From Apoderus coryli (taxonomy: Eukaryota > Arthropoda > Insecta > Coleoptera > Attelabidae), in the NCBI GenBank assembly GCA_911728435.2, contig OU452210.1:4154001-4218000 (forward strand): a stretch of 64,000 nt of DNA. Direction: 5' to 3'. Positions within the stretch are counted from its first letter, which is position 1, and the number at the start of each line of letters is the position of its first letter. Made by a program: the position numbers and the translations under genes. Positions 1 to 11,727 of the stretch are shown here, one piece after another. Below the pieces are notes generated by a model. That model was not told where the DNA came from. It saw only the letters and a list, made by a program, of their open reading frames with translations, and ran no database searches.

Positions 1-2150
1 ATATATGACGCTTTAAGACAAATTAATAACAAAAATGTGCTTTATTCACTTTTAGTACATTTTTATTTTGAATTTAATAAAATAATCAAAAGCTTTAGTG
101 CCAAATATAATATGACAGTCAAACTCAACAAAGATTTTTGTGCGTGTAACTTTAATTCAGAAGATATTAAATCACACAAGATTTCATTGAAAAACACAGA
201 AGATTACAATTTTTCATCATAACTTATCAATTTATATAATCTATCATATGCATCAACCAAATTCAGCTACATTTATGCAGACTGGTCATGGAAAATTTCG
301 ACAAACGAGTGTGTATGCAAAGCCGTGCAGGCCTTTTGCCCGATGTGTTATTCCATAAACAACCCTATCCTATGTACTCCATGATTCAATAAAAAACTAA
401 AAGACTACTATTTAATTCAAATCTTGCGGTAATTTTGGAACACCCTTATTTTGTTTTTGTTTAATATAACAACTTGTAAAATACATTTCAGTATGCACAG
501 GATATGTCTAAAAATAAAGTTATAAAAGCATCAAACGTTTTTATTTTCAAGAAAATTCAAGTGAAATTTGTGGAATTGAAACTAATAAGAAGGGAATTAA
601 GGGAGCTTTTAGTATTTTATACCATATTGACATACCAAAGCTTTTAAGTATTATTGAACTCTCGAAAACTCTCTTTTCATAAAACTTTTGAGCTTCAAAT
701 GTTTTCTTAAAATATGAAGTCGAACCAATAAGTTTTTGATGTAGAAATCTATAAATGGATTTACGCTATTTATGAAAGCTTAAACAATTTAAAAGAAAAA
801 GTATTTGGAGCTTTTACTATTCTTCTTCTCGATTATAGGTACTTTTATTAATCGATATAAACAGCAAAGTGTGTAAGAGAAAAAATGAGGTTGTTTTATA
901 CTGACAAACTACAGCAGTTGGAAACAGAAGAATATAACAACAATCCCTTTGTGGAAGTCATGTATAAAATAGATATTTCCTTTGGGATTACCACATATAT
1001 CTAGTGGTTTTTATGCAGGGAAGATAACATGCTGTCGCTCACATATTTTAGATTAAAAATACCATTAGTACTACTATTGTCTTCTAAATGTACCTAATAT
1101 ATAGGGTGATTCCTGAAGAAACGTATCTATTTAGGCCCGAAAGGTTTCTACTTAATTTGACAGCATTCAGGAATTTAGTAGCAGTTGATGAGTTGACTGT
1201 AGTACTCGTATAAATATGTCAGCAAATGTTCATCTTAGAGCTTTGGTTGGACATTTAACATTAGCTTTAGAACTTTAGAGTATGTCAGGCTTGCTTAGTC
1301 TATTTTGCAGATTTTTTTAAACGGAGAATTTTATGAATTAGTAGTATGAATTTATTACATATTTTAAAATATTTGTAACGTGATTTTATTTGTTCCTAAA
1401 CCAATGAAACTATTAACAATCAATTTACGTGAATTAAATTATATAGAGTTGTAGTGTTGTTGAAATTTAAATAAATGCTTAATCAATAAATGAAATCATC
1501 TACAGAAACAAAATATGAAATAGTCAATCTGTTTTACTCAATTAAATCAATCAAATACTGTTACTTTATTAACTTTTCTATATCAATCATATTTTTGATA
1601 TATTAAGTATAACTTCAGACTTTTTATATATTACTGTGCCTGCGAGATGAATTATGCTTGAAAGAGCTATAGCTCTGTCAGATTTCATTCACATTAAATT
1701 GATCTCTCGCGTTTCCATAATATCCAGAGAAAGGAATCGAGATATTGGTATTGACTTTTCTAAACAGATTTCTTTTCCAATTTATGTTTAACACTCTATT
1801 AATGATTTATTGTGTTAAAGAAAGTGTGATGTGATGTCAGAAATTAAAATTAGAGAAAATACATTAAGAATGTATTTAACTTTTTTATTTTGGATATATA
1901 ACAAACAAAGGGTTGAACAAGAATATTCTTGTAAGAATATAAAATGCCCTATAGCATATACAGGATCAATATTAAAATTTTGTACAATTCCGCTTTATCT
2001 AAATTGGTAAAAATACGAATACTTAAGATATAATTAATTGTTTTAGGAAGTTTTTTTTAATATCAGAAGTAACATAGCTTTTGTGAAAATATCTCACTAA
2101 AAGAATTATTGTTCAGTAAAATACTGACGTTTAATGAGGAATCTGGGTAT
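1..2150. other. AT-rich stretch without a recognisable gene
   Basis: Only short open frames of biased composition are present, with stops in all frames. I see no splice-flanked conserved exon, RNA gene or clear repeat boundary. Confidence 0.5.
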
Positions 2151-2159
2151 TTGTACCAG

Positions 2160-3010
2160 GTTGTCACAGGCATCCTTCGACGGTGATCAAACTGACGACT
2201 CAACTGCTTCCCTAAAATATCAACCTTTTAACCGTCCTAGTTACAACTCGATCAGTGGCGGCGTGTCTGTTCTGGTCTAAGGGGATCATTTTTCTCAGAA
2301 AGCTCCGTTAGATACATATAGAAGCCATCGCAATTAATGTGTGGTGCCCCGCCAAGCTTATTACTATACTGCGTATACGTATACATTCCACCTGACCACA
2401 TCTTATCCGAGACCGATATTCTCTCGCTCGTCGATCAATTACCGAAGCCCTTTCTACTTGTTAGAGATTTCAATGCACATAACGTCAGATGGGGATGCTT
2501 GCGTACTTTTGGCAAAGGTACAAGTCTTGAAAACGGAGATAACAACTTGGAATTTTAAATTCTGGCAGTGCGGTCGGAAAGCTATCCAGGCATATTAGTT
2601 GACAACAAAATAATCATGGACAGCCAAGATATCGTCGATAACTTTGCTAATTATTATCAATCCAGATCACATAACTCTAATCCGCTGCAGAGTCCAGATA
2701 TTAATCCACCACTAAATATATCCGAGACCTACACGCTTAACGGTCCTTTCACTATGCCAGAATTACTATCAACACTATCTCTGTCCAAAAACTCAGTCGC
2801 AGGCCGAGATAACATCCCATTTATTTTTATTAAAAATCTGTCCCACTCTAATTTAAGTACACTACTATCACTGTATTCTATACAACAATACCTGGTCTAG
2901 GCAAAATTTCCCTTCCTATTGGCATGAAACCATCATCTTACGTTTCAAAATAACAAATTGCACAACTAACCACCTTAAATCCTTTCGTCCAACATCACTT
3001 GCTCATGTGT
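2160..3010 (+). pseudogene. Decayed non-LTR retrotransposon (I/Jockey-like LINE), endonuclease and pre-RT parts
   Basis: Translated pieces match the apurinic-endonuclease part of I/Jockey-type LINEs: a SISGGVSVLV-like segment near 2250, then a tyrosine-proline segment (VYIPPD) and the signature LPKPFLLVRDFNAHNVRWG at about 2435-2495, where the usual GDFNAH has become RDFNAH. A second open stretch, 2568-2900, resembles the linker before the reverse transcriptase (VDNFANYYQSR, then KNSVAGRDNIPFIFIKNL), followed by a frame-shifted LKSFRPTSL segment near 2970. Much of the element between endonuclease and linker is missing, and stops interrupt the frame near 2280 and 2556. It is a dead fragment. 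The exact clade is inferred from motif flavour only. Confidence 0.7.
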
Positions 3011-4203
3011 AATTTTACCGTTCAAAAGAAATTTTAATAAGAAGGAGTTATCGTTATTAATTTTGTTATGTTAAATGTTAAACCTATAATCTTGATGAGG
3101 CTAAGGGATGGTCTCAAAGAATTGATGATGACGCTTTACTAGTCCTCAAATCTATAAAAGATTTAGAACAGAGAGCATATTAGAGTCGTGGGTACTTCAA
3201 ACATGTATGGCTTCCGTTCCAATATTTCCAGTTTTTTTTGTGGTGGAACAGTACTTTTACAAAATTTATGAAATTAAATGTTTGTCATTCTTTTGGTTGT
3301 TGTGGGGTAAAAAATGTAATTAAATTTTGTTTAATTATTGGGCACAATTTCGCATTCTTTTAATGTTGCACACTACTATTTTATGTGGGGGTTTTGTAAA
3401 ATACCGCTGATGTTGTACAAATTACCTTCCAGCAGTGCACAATTTTATTTATTTATTTTTATTTAACTTCACATCACATTTTTACTCATAATAATTATGA
3501 GTTGAGTAAAATAAATAATTTATTTTTGGACAGATTTGTCAGAATTCGTTAATAAAGAGTTACTTATCTATCTACTTCTTAACTTGTACAAAACATTTTA
3601 TATTTTGATGAAAATCAATAGAAGATATCTGAGAAATTAATGATGCTTATAATTGAGATAAAAGAGATGCATAAGATTTTCTTTAAATTGTACAACCCCA
3701 CAGTTCATATAGAGGCGAGTATATATTTCGCCAAATGAAAACGAATATTGCTCAATCATCGAGAGTTGTTTTACTTGTTTGGTAATTCACTCCCGCGATT
3801 CGTAGTCAAAACAGCTTCGTAAAGCGCTTATTACATAAAATCAAATGGCTCTAGGTTAGTTATTTTACGCAAATTGGTTTAATAATAATAAATTTTATAT
3901 TAAATTCGTAAATTTCAATCTTGTCACATTGGACGTTTTGGAAAATGAACCACATGTTACCTGGTTATACTGGTAGTTAAATATCCCTCGAGTTGTTGTT
4001 TTACGGCAGATTACACATTCTCGAGCAGTGGATTTGTCGGACTGTTATTAGGTGAGATTTACTGAGAACTTGGTACCTACTGTATAATTATGTTATTTGA
4101 AGCATTTTTATTTTTAACTGTTAATAAATAATAAAATGCATAAAACTCTTTACAAAAAAGACCCCACTACTTCACATACACGACATTTTGTTGAAATTAG
4201 CAA
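3011..4203. other. AT-rich stretch, nothing recognised
   Basis: No coding, RNA or repeat signal that I can support. Confidence 0.4.
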
Positions 4204-4333
4204 GGCCAGTCTCAGTTTAATTTTGTTTAACCAGAATGAGGCATGGCATGTTGTAGATGGGCACGACTATTGTAACAGGATAAGGCTACAAACAAGCCAT
4301 GCCTCTGAAAACAAAATTAGACTGAGACTGGCC
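4204..4333. repeat. Foldback (MITE-like) element of about 130 bp
   Basis: The ends are inverted copies: 4204-4228 begins GGCCAGTCTCAGTTTAATTT and pairs with the sequence ending at 4333 with one mismatch in 25. An inner block GAGGCATGGC (4238-4247) pairs exactly with GCCATGCCTC (4296-4305). The centre is about 48 bases. No convincing target duplication is visible. A 158-codon open frame (4136-4612) runs through it and is probably accidental. Confidence 0.65.
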
Positions 4334-5490
4334 CTTCATATACCTATTCAAATTCAAATTCCTTTTATAAACAATAATTACATTAATTGTTTCAAAGTCA
4401 AGTTCTTGTTGATCCACAATGAAATAGAAATATATCCAGGCAAATTGCAGCCTTCACAGAATTGTGTGTTTCATAATGAAATGCTTGAAGATATTTTGTG
4501 TGAAGTTTCTCTCGAACTTTTGTGCAAAATAATTAACTATTTCAAGTATGACACAAACGACTACGAAATTTACGTGTTGAAGTGTCTTAGAGGAGACAAA
4601 TCCTTGAATTAATTGAATAGTATTCTTTTGTCTATTCATTCTGGTGAAAATTCATTGTTGAATAATGTCATCTTATCTAACATTTTGTTTTGTCTCTAAT
4701 GGAAATATCTTAAGAAACCATATACCTAGTACAAAAGAAATAAGGGGGAAAATAACAAAAAGTGATAATGCCTTGGTGTTAAAACACCCATTTGCAATTA
4801 CCGACTAAAACTGTTTTCCCACTTAACTTAACCATGAAAACGCAGGTGTTCTGCAAGTTTAACACGCTAAGAAACATTTTATTTATTTGAAGTTAAACAT
4901 TTCACACTTTATTTTGGTAAAGTCGACATTTGTGTTAATACACAAAAGTTACATTTAGGAAGTGTTACACCCTTTCGATAATGCAACTGCACAGTAAAAA
5001 ATATCAACATGGTAAAAATTATTTCTGCAGTGGTAAATAAAAGTAATGTTAAGCTCGGATCAATATAATTTATCACAATTTTACACTCATATGGGATCAA
5101 ACTTGTGGTATAAAAGTTGCCTGTCAAGTCAAGTTAATTTTGTTGAACGGGCGATATTTTATTATAAGTTTACACTCTTTGAGAAAAATTAAATAAAATT
5201 ATTAACACGATATCAGCGTATAAATACACTCCACTAACACACTGAGTGTAAAACTTGTTCTTTAATTGTTTTTTACCCGACCCCTGTAGCAACAACCTAA
5301 ACGCGTGTTACCGAAAAATCAGAAGTAACTTTATTTTCTCAATTGTGTATGTTTATTTCAAAAATGCGGAATTGAATTTTCCATCGAATTCGAAGAAGTT
5401 TTATTAATACAACAATAAGCAATGAAAAAAATTTTGTAATACATATCAAACATAACCTAAAATAAGAAAAAAAAAGCTACTAATGTAAAG
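4334..5490. other. AT-rich stretch, nothing recognised
   Basis: No conserved coding signal. The open frames here are short and read as chance. Confidence 0.4.
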
Positions 5491-5499
5491 TAAAATATT

Positions 5500-5790
5500 A
5501 GTGAATGAACTTGATATGTTTGCCATTTTTTTCAATACAACACGAAATTCTATTTTGAAAGATTTTTTAACTTTATTCAAAGTCGCTGTTCATATTAAGG
5601 CAAACATTTTTGAACTTCTGATTGTCATATTTTCTAGTGTAGTCGGAGGGTGTATTACAGACAACATTTCTAATATATCCTCACAAAAAAAAATCGATAG
5701 CGGTCAAATCTGGAAAAATAGGTGGCCAATTATGGGGGCATCCTTAAAAAGGACATATTTTTCAGCATTATGGGCGCATAAACTATAGGG
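5500..5790 (-). pseudogene. Tc1/mariner-type transposase remnant, C-terminal part
   Basis: Read on the minus strand near 5735-5690, a WPPIFPDLTAIDFFL-like segment corresponds to the third catalytic Asp region (WPPRSPDLxPLDFFLWG) of Tc1/mariner transposases. Further on, near 5560-5505, ISCCIEKNGKHIKFIH matches the typical C-terminal tail of the same proteins. Frameshifts and stops lie between the two. The tail resembles that of the intact element at 11.2-13.2 kb (YYCMESNGSHFQHLL) in layout but not closely in sequence, so it is a different or much older lineage. Confidence 0.6.
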
Positions 5791-7120
5791 TGCTCAATAG
5801 ATCTTGAAATAAGACAATGATCTAACTGTGTTTAAATCAGAAAAATTCAATATTTAATTCACGAGACCCTATAGGATAAAAAGAAACATTGTTACCAACA
5901 ACTGTTTGCCTCGTAATTATTACGCAATCGACATATTATCATTGATAATTTATGATAGTTTCTTGAGAAATGCTACATTTTGAAAATATAATTATTTTCT
6001 CCAAACTATTTTTTACATTTTATCGAAATATAGGGTACCTACCCTATTAAAAATATAACTTTGATATGCACCTTTTCACAACGTAGCCACAATAATTGAT
6101 CTACATTTTTGTATAAAACATCGAAATAGTTTTCCTATAATAACATTTACAACAAATAGAAATGCCAGCATTTCATAAGCGAGACGAATTTGTGCATATA
6201 TTTGCTCTGCTTCAATTTGTTAATATTTAGTCTAATTTGTCACCATATTATTGTTACTAGATCAAATTTGTTTAAAGGTTTAGTAAGTATTCTAAGTTAT
6301 CACTATCACAATGCATGGGGTAGTATTATAGTGCGTAGTAATATAGCAAAACACTCCCTATATTCGACACATACATCCAAACACATATCCCTATATCATA
6401 TGAAGGGTAACGGTCTGTTTCACATACCTTCCAAAAGGGAACAAATTACCAGATGTAATGTGATCTTGTATAGGTAACGGCTGTGTGTAACATCAGTGGC
6501 AATCGGACGTGTTACGATTATAAAATATGTCTGTACACTGCATCCCCATATTAATGTCAATGTAGAATTAATAAACAAAAATTTGACCAACATTACCCAT
6601 TACGAACGAATGCATCCCGTTTTGGCTTTTAATGTATTTGGATGTAATGAATGGCGAAAATAGTCAACAAAACAGACAGATACCATATGGTCATTTTAGT
6701 TCTCGGTATTTGATTTTGATTAAAAAAATTGATACATACTTGTGGAAAGCTTTTTTTTTATTTGGTTTTGTTTATATCAAGTATTCCCCTCTCATCTTTT
6801 TTCAGTATGCGAATATATATTAAGTATAACATCAAAAATTGGGGTAAAAAGTAAAACTCTGTACGTAAACCTAGTCTCTTCTTTTTCTCAGAAAATGTTT
6901 GGTTGACCTAACTTGGCTTTTATAGTTTGACATTATTTGCTAAAAATATGAATTCCGCTTTTCCACTAAAGAGGTAAGACTCCTCTGGAATAAAAAAATC
7001 TTAGACAGACTTAAACAACCTTTTTTCAAGTTTTGTTCCGAGTATCCGGTACCAAGCTGTACACAGGAAACTTCCACAGGCAACTAACCTAAAAAAAAAT
7101 GCTTCTGGACAAATCCTGCG
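5791..7120. other. AT-rich stretch, nothing recognised
   Basis: Several 60-95 codon open frames occur, none with recognisable similarity or conserved-looking composition. Confidence 0.4.
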
Positions 7121-7357
7121 TCAATTCCTCCAACATCCTGTCAACAACATATTCAATAAAATAGGGTAGTGGTCAGTAGTGTCAGAATCAATACGATATG
7201 TTTTGAAACAAATATGATCAATACAGGTACTGCTGTTAAACGTCACTCGCGGGGAGCTTACAGCAGCTGCAAATCCTAACTGAATTTGATATTGAAACAA
7301 TATTTGGTCTATGATGTTGTATATGCCGTCGGTTATAACAGGTCTATCCCAGTACAA
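7121..7357 (-). pseudogene. LINE endonuclease C-terminal fragment
   Basis: The minus-strand frame carries SSPRVTFNSSTCIDHICFKT followed by DTTDHYPILL. This matches the end of LINE endonuclease domains, in which an S(T/S)xIDxI segment precedes the catalytic SDH(Y/F)P motif; here SDH has become TDH. It is an isolated fragment with no reverse transcriptase nearby. Confidence 0.6.
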
Positions 7358-8264
7358 TGAGAATTGGTTGTTTTTCTAATATTTATGTTGGGGTGTGAAT
7401 TTATTACTAAGACTAGCATTATGGGCAATTTGTTGATCAACAATAACAGCCACATTTCCTAGATACCTATGCATTTTTTGCCATTATCGGGCAATATTAT
7501 TATATTTCATAACATAGTCCATATTTAACAATGATTTAAACTAACCGATGGAAAACATTTTCGTTTCAAAATAAATATAGATGGAGTTTGATAAATAAAT
7601 CAGTGAGGATTTAGCTAGATCATAAATTTTCCATTATACGTAATGTAAATATGGATATATATACGTATATAGTCGTTTTTTTTAATTCATGGAATATGAC
7701 AAAAAGCGTGTTACGAACAAAGAAAGAGAGATAAAAAATCTTCCCAAAAATAAGTTATTCCTAGTTTCCTCTTGCGTGCTATAAAAGTTTTGGAACCCTA
7801 ATCCTCTAATTCAATTCAACTGGCAGTTTTTTTTCGGGTATCACGAAATAAGTTGATATTTCCTTTCAAAAAACTCTCTTTGGAAACTGGATACTGCTAT
7901 CGACGCAAAACAATTCAATTAAGTTGTTTCTTTTAAAAACGAATTGTATTCTTGCACGGCATATAGAAATTACTTCATCAAACTTATATAGAAAAAGTTT
8001 TCTGTTAATAAAATATTATACAGCCATCAGTGGTCATAGATACATAAAAAGAATATTTTTAAACATTGTTTTAAATAAAAATATTTTCAAATTTATTAAG
8101 AAAATTAAGACAGATGAGTTTTGGCAAAAATAATTTATTTAACCTACTTAGCCTGTCTATCTTATGATTTTGGTATGTTTGTATTTGTTCTTATCTTCTT
8201 TTTGTAACGTTGTTTCATAACTTTCACGTTTTGTGATTAGACCCTTCAAGTTTTTGTATTGTTG
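7358..8264. other. AT-rich stretch, nothing recognised
   Basis: No supported gene. A hammerhead-like motif follows immediately at 8265. Confidence 0.4.
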
Positions 8265-8330
8265 CGTTTCAGGCTGATGATGGAGTGAGCAGACTCCGAA
8301 AATTATAAATTATATAATTTAGTGGAAACG
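8265..8330 (+). ncRNA. Hammerhead-ribozyme-like fold
   Basis: CTGATGA (8274-8280) is followed by T, then GGAGT-gagcag-ACTCC (stem II, 8282-8297) and GAAA (8298-8301). The GAAA runs into an AT stem, AAATTATA (8300-8307) pairing with TATAATTT (8313-8320). The outer strands CGTTTC (8265-8270) and GAAACG (8325-8330) can close stem I. This is the order of a type I hammerhead. The T between the core and stem II is not canonical, so activity is uncertain. Penelope-like elements are known to carry such motifs, and this may be the end of one. I see no Penelope protein nearby. Confidence 0.4.
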
Positions 8331-9236
8331 ACGATTGTATTTTATTTCGTATGTTGTAAAATTGAACTCCACTGCATCATATGGATTACTTCTTTAATTT
8401 TATTATAATAAGACTTTTATGATAGTGATGGTATCATATAGGTTGCCAAGGGTATCTCAAATAGTTCACATCATAACCAGTTTAAATCTTATTCGCCATC
8501 ACTCTTCACATTATCTCGACCACATATAGTCTCATCTCTCTCACTAAAACACCACCTCAGCAGTCTATTGCCGATCCTGGCTAGCAAAAACCATAAACCA
8601 CAGTAATCACATTATTTTGTAAGATAGAAAACGATATACGCTAATTATGTAGGATGATTAACTTTTAATGTTCGTATAAGATAAATGTATTAGCAAAAAC
8701 CAGGACACATGAGAGTGATGTGAATTGTGATCATAATAATTATTGTATTGTTTATTGAAAAAATTAATATTAGCTCTTTTTTCACAACACACGCACATCT
8801 AATCAGATGCCTAGGTGTTTCAATGCGACGCACTTTTTTTTGTTTTAGTTGATTATTTTCTGTCGCCCTACGCATTTTGTCATTTTATTTTACATCCCCT
8901 TTTTTTCTGCGGACTTGGGTAAACAGAAACAATTTAGGCTTCGGAGACTATTCTTTTATGTTCGTGTGTGCGTATTTTTTCGGTTAAATTTTTATGCGAG
9001 AGAATTATTATTCCACGTGGATTTTTGGGACCAACGAATTGAAATATCAAACACTTTAAATTTTGAACATATCGAACGTCGAGACGCTTTCGATAATTTT
9101 TTTTCCATTTTCCCTTGCATTCATTCAATTTTAGATTTTTTTATTAGATTTTTATTTCACTGAGGTGACTTTGAACTACGTACCCTTTTTTAGATTTTCC
9201 CTTACAAAATAAATACCAATTTAAAATTGATTATAC
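8331..9236. other. AT-rich stretch, nothing recognised
   Basis: Overlapping open frames on both strands at 8849-9163 show no recognisable similarity. Confidence 0.4.
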
Positions 9237-9365
9237 AGCGTGTCCCAGAAAATGTCTATCCAAACCTTTGGAAGGGTAGGGTAGGATTTACTGCGTGGTT
9301 TCCTTGATCTTCTGATCTAAAGCCAATGGATTAGTACCTGATGTGAAGATAGCTCCGGTCGATAC
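9237..9365 (+). pseudogene. Small Tc1/mariner-like remnant
   Basis: It starts with a terminal-repeat-like sequence, ACAGCGTGTCCCAGAAAATG, and soon afterwards one frame reads W-F-P-stop-S-S-D-L-K-P-M-D at 9296-9331, which fits the third catalytic-Asp segment (WPPRSPDLxPxD) of Tc1/mariner transposases. Everything else is missing and stops are frequent. This is a deletion relic and rests on one motif. Confidence 0.35.
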
Positions 9366-10619
9366 TGGTTAGGGACTTTCACAAAGAATCACATTTCATT
9401 GTGATATGACAAGAAATGATGCTGGGTTATTGTGGTGGTTACAGTAGTCCTCAATCCATAGTGCGCGCGAGTGTGTCAGACTATACACTAGGCCGTTCTT
9501 GAACCAATGTATGAAGTTTTTAATGAACTTTTTCGAACCAGCGTCCTTAAGTGCCAATGTTGCAAGAACTAGTGACTTTAGTAGCAAAAAATAAAACTAC
9601 GAGTTTTGGAATTTACTAATTGGAAATGTGAAAGTAAACAAATTTTAAAATACGAAATAAAGTTGCATTTTTTTGTTCCAACCCTCAAAGCTTGTAACAG
9701 TTTTTGAATCAATAATGAATAATTCAAATTTATTTTATATGTATTAAAAAATGTTAAAATATTTTTATTAAGTATAATTTTTTTCAACGATTTCGTCGTC
9801 CCCTGTCATCACTGCATATTTTTTTTTCTCAAAAATGTTCATTTGATCCACAGTAAACAAGAATAGATTTTTTTTTAATTGCAAGGTTCAGACTAATCAG
9901 ATTTATTTTTACTACTTATAAAAAAAGGGTGCTTCACATTTATACGTGCCATTATCTACATTTATTCACCCGAACAATGTTTCCATTTAGGAAAGTGAAG
10001 CAACTTTTAAACATTATTTCACCATTTTTGAAAAATGTTTTTCTGATCTACTTTTAGTGTACCAAATTTCTTTTGGGTTGGTTCAAAGTTACAGAGGAGG
10101 AATTTAGACGCGTTTTGTATATTTTTGTGAGAGACTAAACAGATCAGAATTGTTGCAACTTGAACTTCGACCCAAAATCGGAGTAATATTAACTTTTGAG
10201 CACTCAAATTTTGGGTCATTATTTATTTTATTTTAAGATATCTGCTTAGATAGAAATTGGCTTATATTAGGCACTGAAAATGAGATTTTGAAAAATTAAA
10301 GTAAGAGTTTTTGAATTGAAATATTTGATTTAATGTATCGATAAATCTGGAGTTTACACTCAGAAAATCATTATACGTTTAAACATTCAGTTGAAAAAAA
10401 AAATGATTGAGAATGGCCTTAAAATAATGGATCTTGAGTTTTCGTCTGTAAATTTGTGGATACATTATGAACAATTATTCCAATATTTAAGAAGAAAGAC
10501 AAAATGAAATTGAGAACTATTTTATTTGCTTTGGCATCAGTTGCTTTCAAAGATTTTTAATATTGTGTGTTGGATAGGCTGTTGTCATTCTTGCAGAAAC
10601 ACAAAATTGTTAGTCCTTG
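9366..10619. other. AT-rich stretch, nothing recognised
   Basis: No gene or bounded repeat that I can support. Confidence 0.4.
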
Positions 10620-11158
10620 TAAATACTTGCTTTGTTTCGGTGAAATCTAAAATAGAGGCTTTTAATTCGTTTTATTCCCAACTTGTGGAATCTTTGGACG
10701 TAGGCGGACGCCTTGCGGGTATATTCTGCGACCTGACAAAGGCCTTTCACTGTGTCCGATACGATATTTTAGTAGAGAGGTTAAATGCTGTTGATGTCAG
10801 GATTGCAATATTATTTTATGGTCACGTGCCATTTTTGTATGTAATTTTTAAGTTTATTTTGTGAGATAAAAGCATTTAACATAGAAATGTATTTTTCAAT
10901 AACATTGTTTGAAAACAAAAATTAGAGACTCACTTAACACATTAGGAGGTTAAAATGGCCAAAATGTACATTAATCTTTGCTATAGCTATTAAATACTAA
11001 TTTCGTATGGAATATGCTTCTGGGGTAGCGATGGTATGGTTGGCGAATTCTCACCGCACAAAAGAGAATCTTAAGGTGCATAGCAAATGCACACCCTTTA
11101 CTTTTGCAGCTCTTTGTTTATGAGATTTCGCTATATCTGTATAAGCTTGTAGAATATA
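10620..11158 (+). pseudogene. LINE reverse-transcriptase fragment, left half of an interrupted element
   Basis: At about 10690-10800 the frame reads GRLAGIFCDLTKAFHCV followed by RYDILVERLN. This is reverse-transcriptase motif A, with the first catalytic Asp kept (D-L-T-K-A-F). After an internal deletion, 10985-11157 carries the post-RT region: YGICFWGSDGMVGEFSPHKR, then, after a one-frame slip, RILRCIANAHPLLLQLFVYE. The fragment stops at the TA target of the DD41D element inserted at 11159 and resumes, in frame, at 13248. Confidence 0.7.
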
Positions 11159-11498
11159 CAGGGTGGTCCAACGAAAAGTTTGCACCTAGCTTTTCTCTTT
11201 TTTTTGTAGTCGAATGCGAAAATGCTCGGACACGTCGATTTTGCTTTTGAGGGGGACACATTTTAAACATATTTTTCGATCTGCGCCTTTAACCCCCTAG
11301 CGGGGGTGAGTAACAACCCTAAAATTTTAAATGGAAAGAGGGGTCTAATGACATATCATTTGAAAGGACACAAAATTGTCTTTCTAATGATACCCTATTT
11401 GTCGAATTTTACTAAAACAGTTAATACGAAAACGACTTTAAAGACATTAAGCCGATAATTTTGGTATTAATGAGAAATACAAATAAGTTTTAATTATT
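11159..11498. repeat. Left 340 bp terminal inverted repeat of the DD41D element
   Basis: It matches 12906-13245 in inverse orientation at full length with about one visible difference, in the T-run region near 11208. Long repeats of this size are far above the roughly 30 bp typical of classical mariners. Confidence 0.92.
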
Positions 11499-11727
11499 AC
11501 GACTGAAAACAACTACAATCATTTCTAAATTATTTACTTTGAAGAAAAACGGGATTTCAAAAACACTATCTTATTTATCAGAACTAAATTCCTCACTAAT
11601 CGTTTGCGTTTTTTGTTGAAATAAAAACTGCAGATACGTGTAGGAAAAGAATTTACACCGTTTATTTTAGTCTTTTCATTGATTCAGTTTGGTTGCTTCT
11701 CAAGTTAATTTACTTTTACCGTACAAA

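Noticed and set aside
4136..4612. 158-codon open frame
   Set aside because: It runs through a foldback repeat, has AT-driven composition and no recognisable domain; probably chance.
8849..9163. 104-codon open frame
   Set aside because: Phe-rich, T-run composition with an antisense frame of similar length; no similarity.
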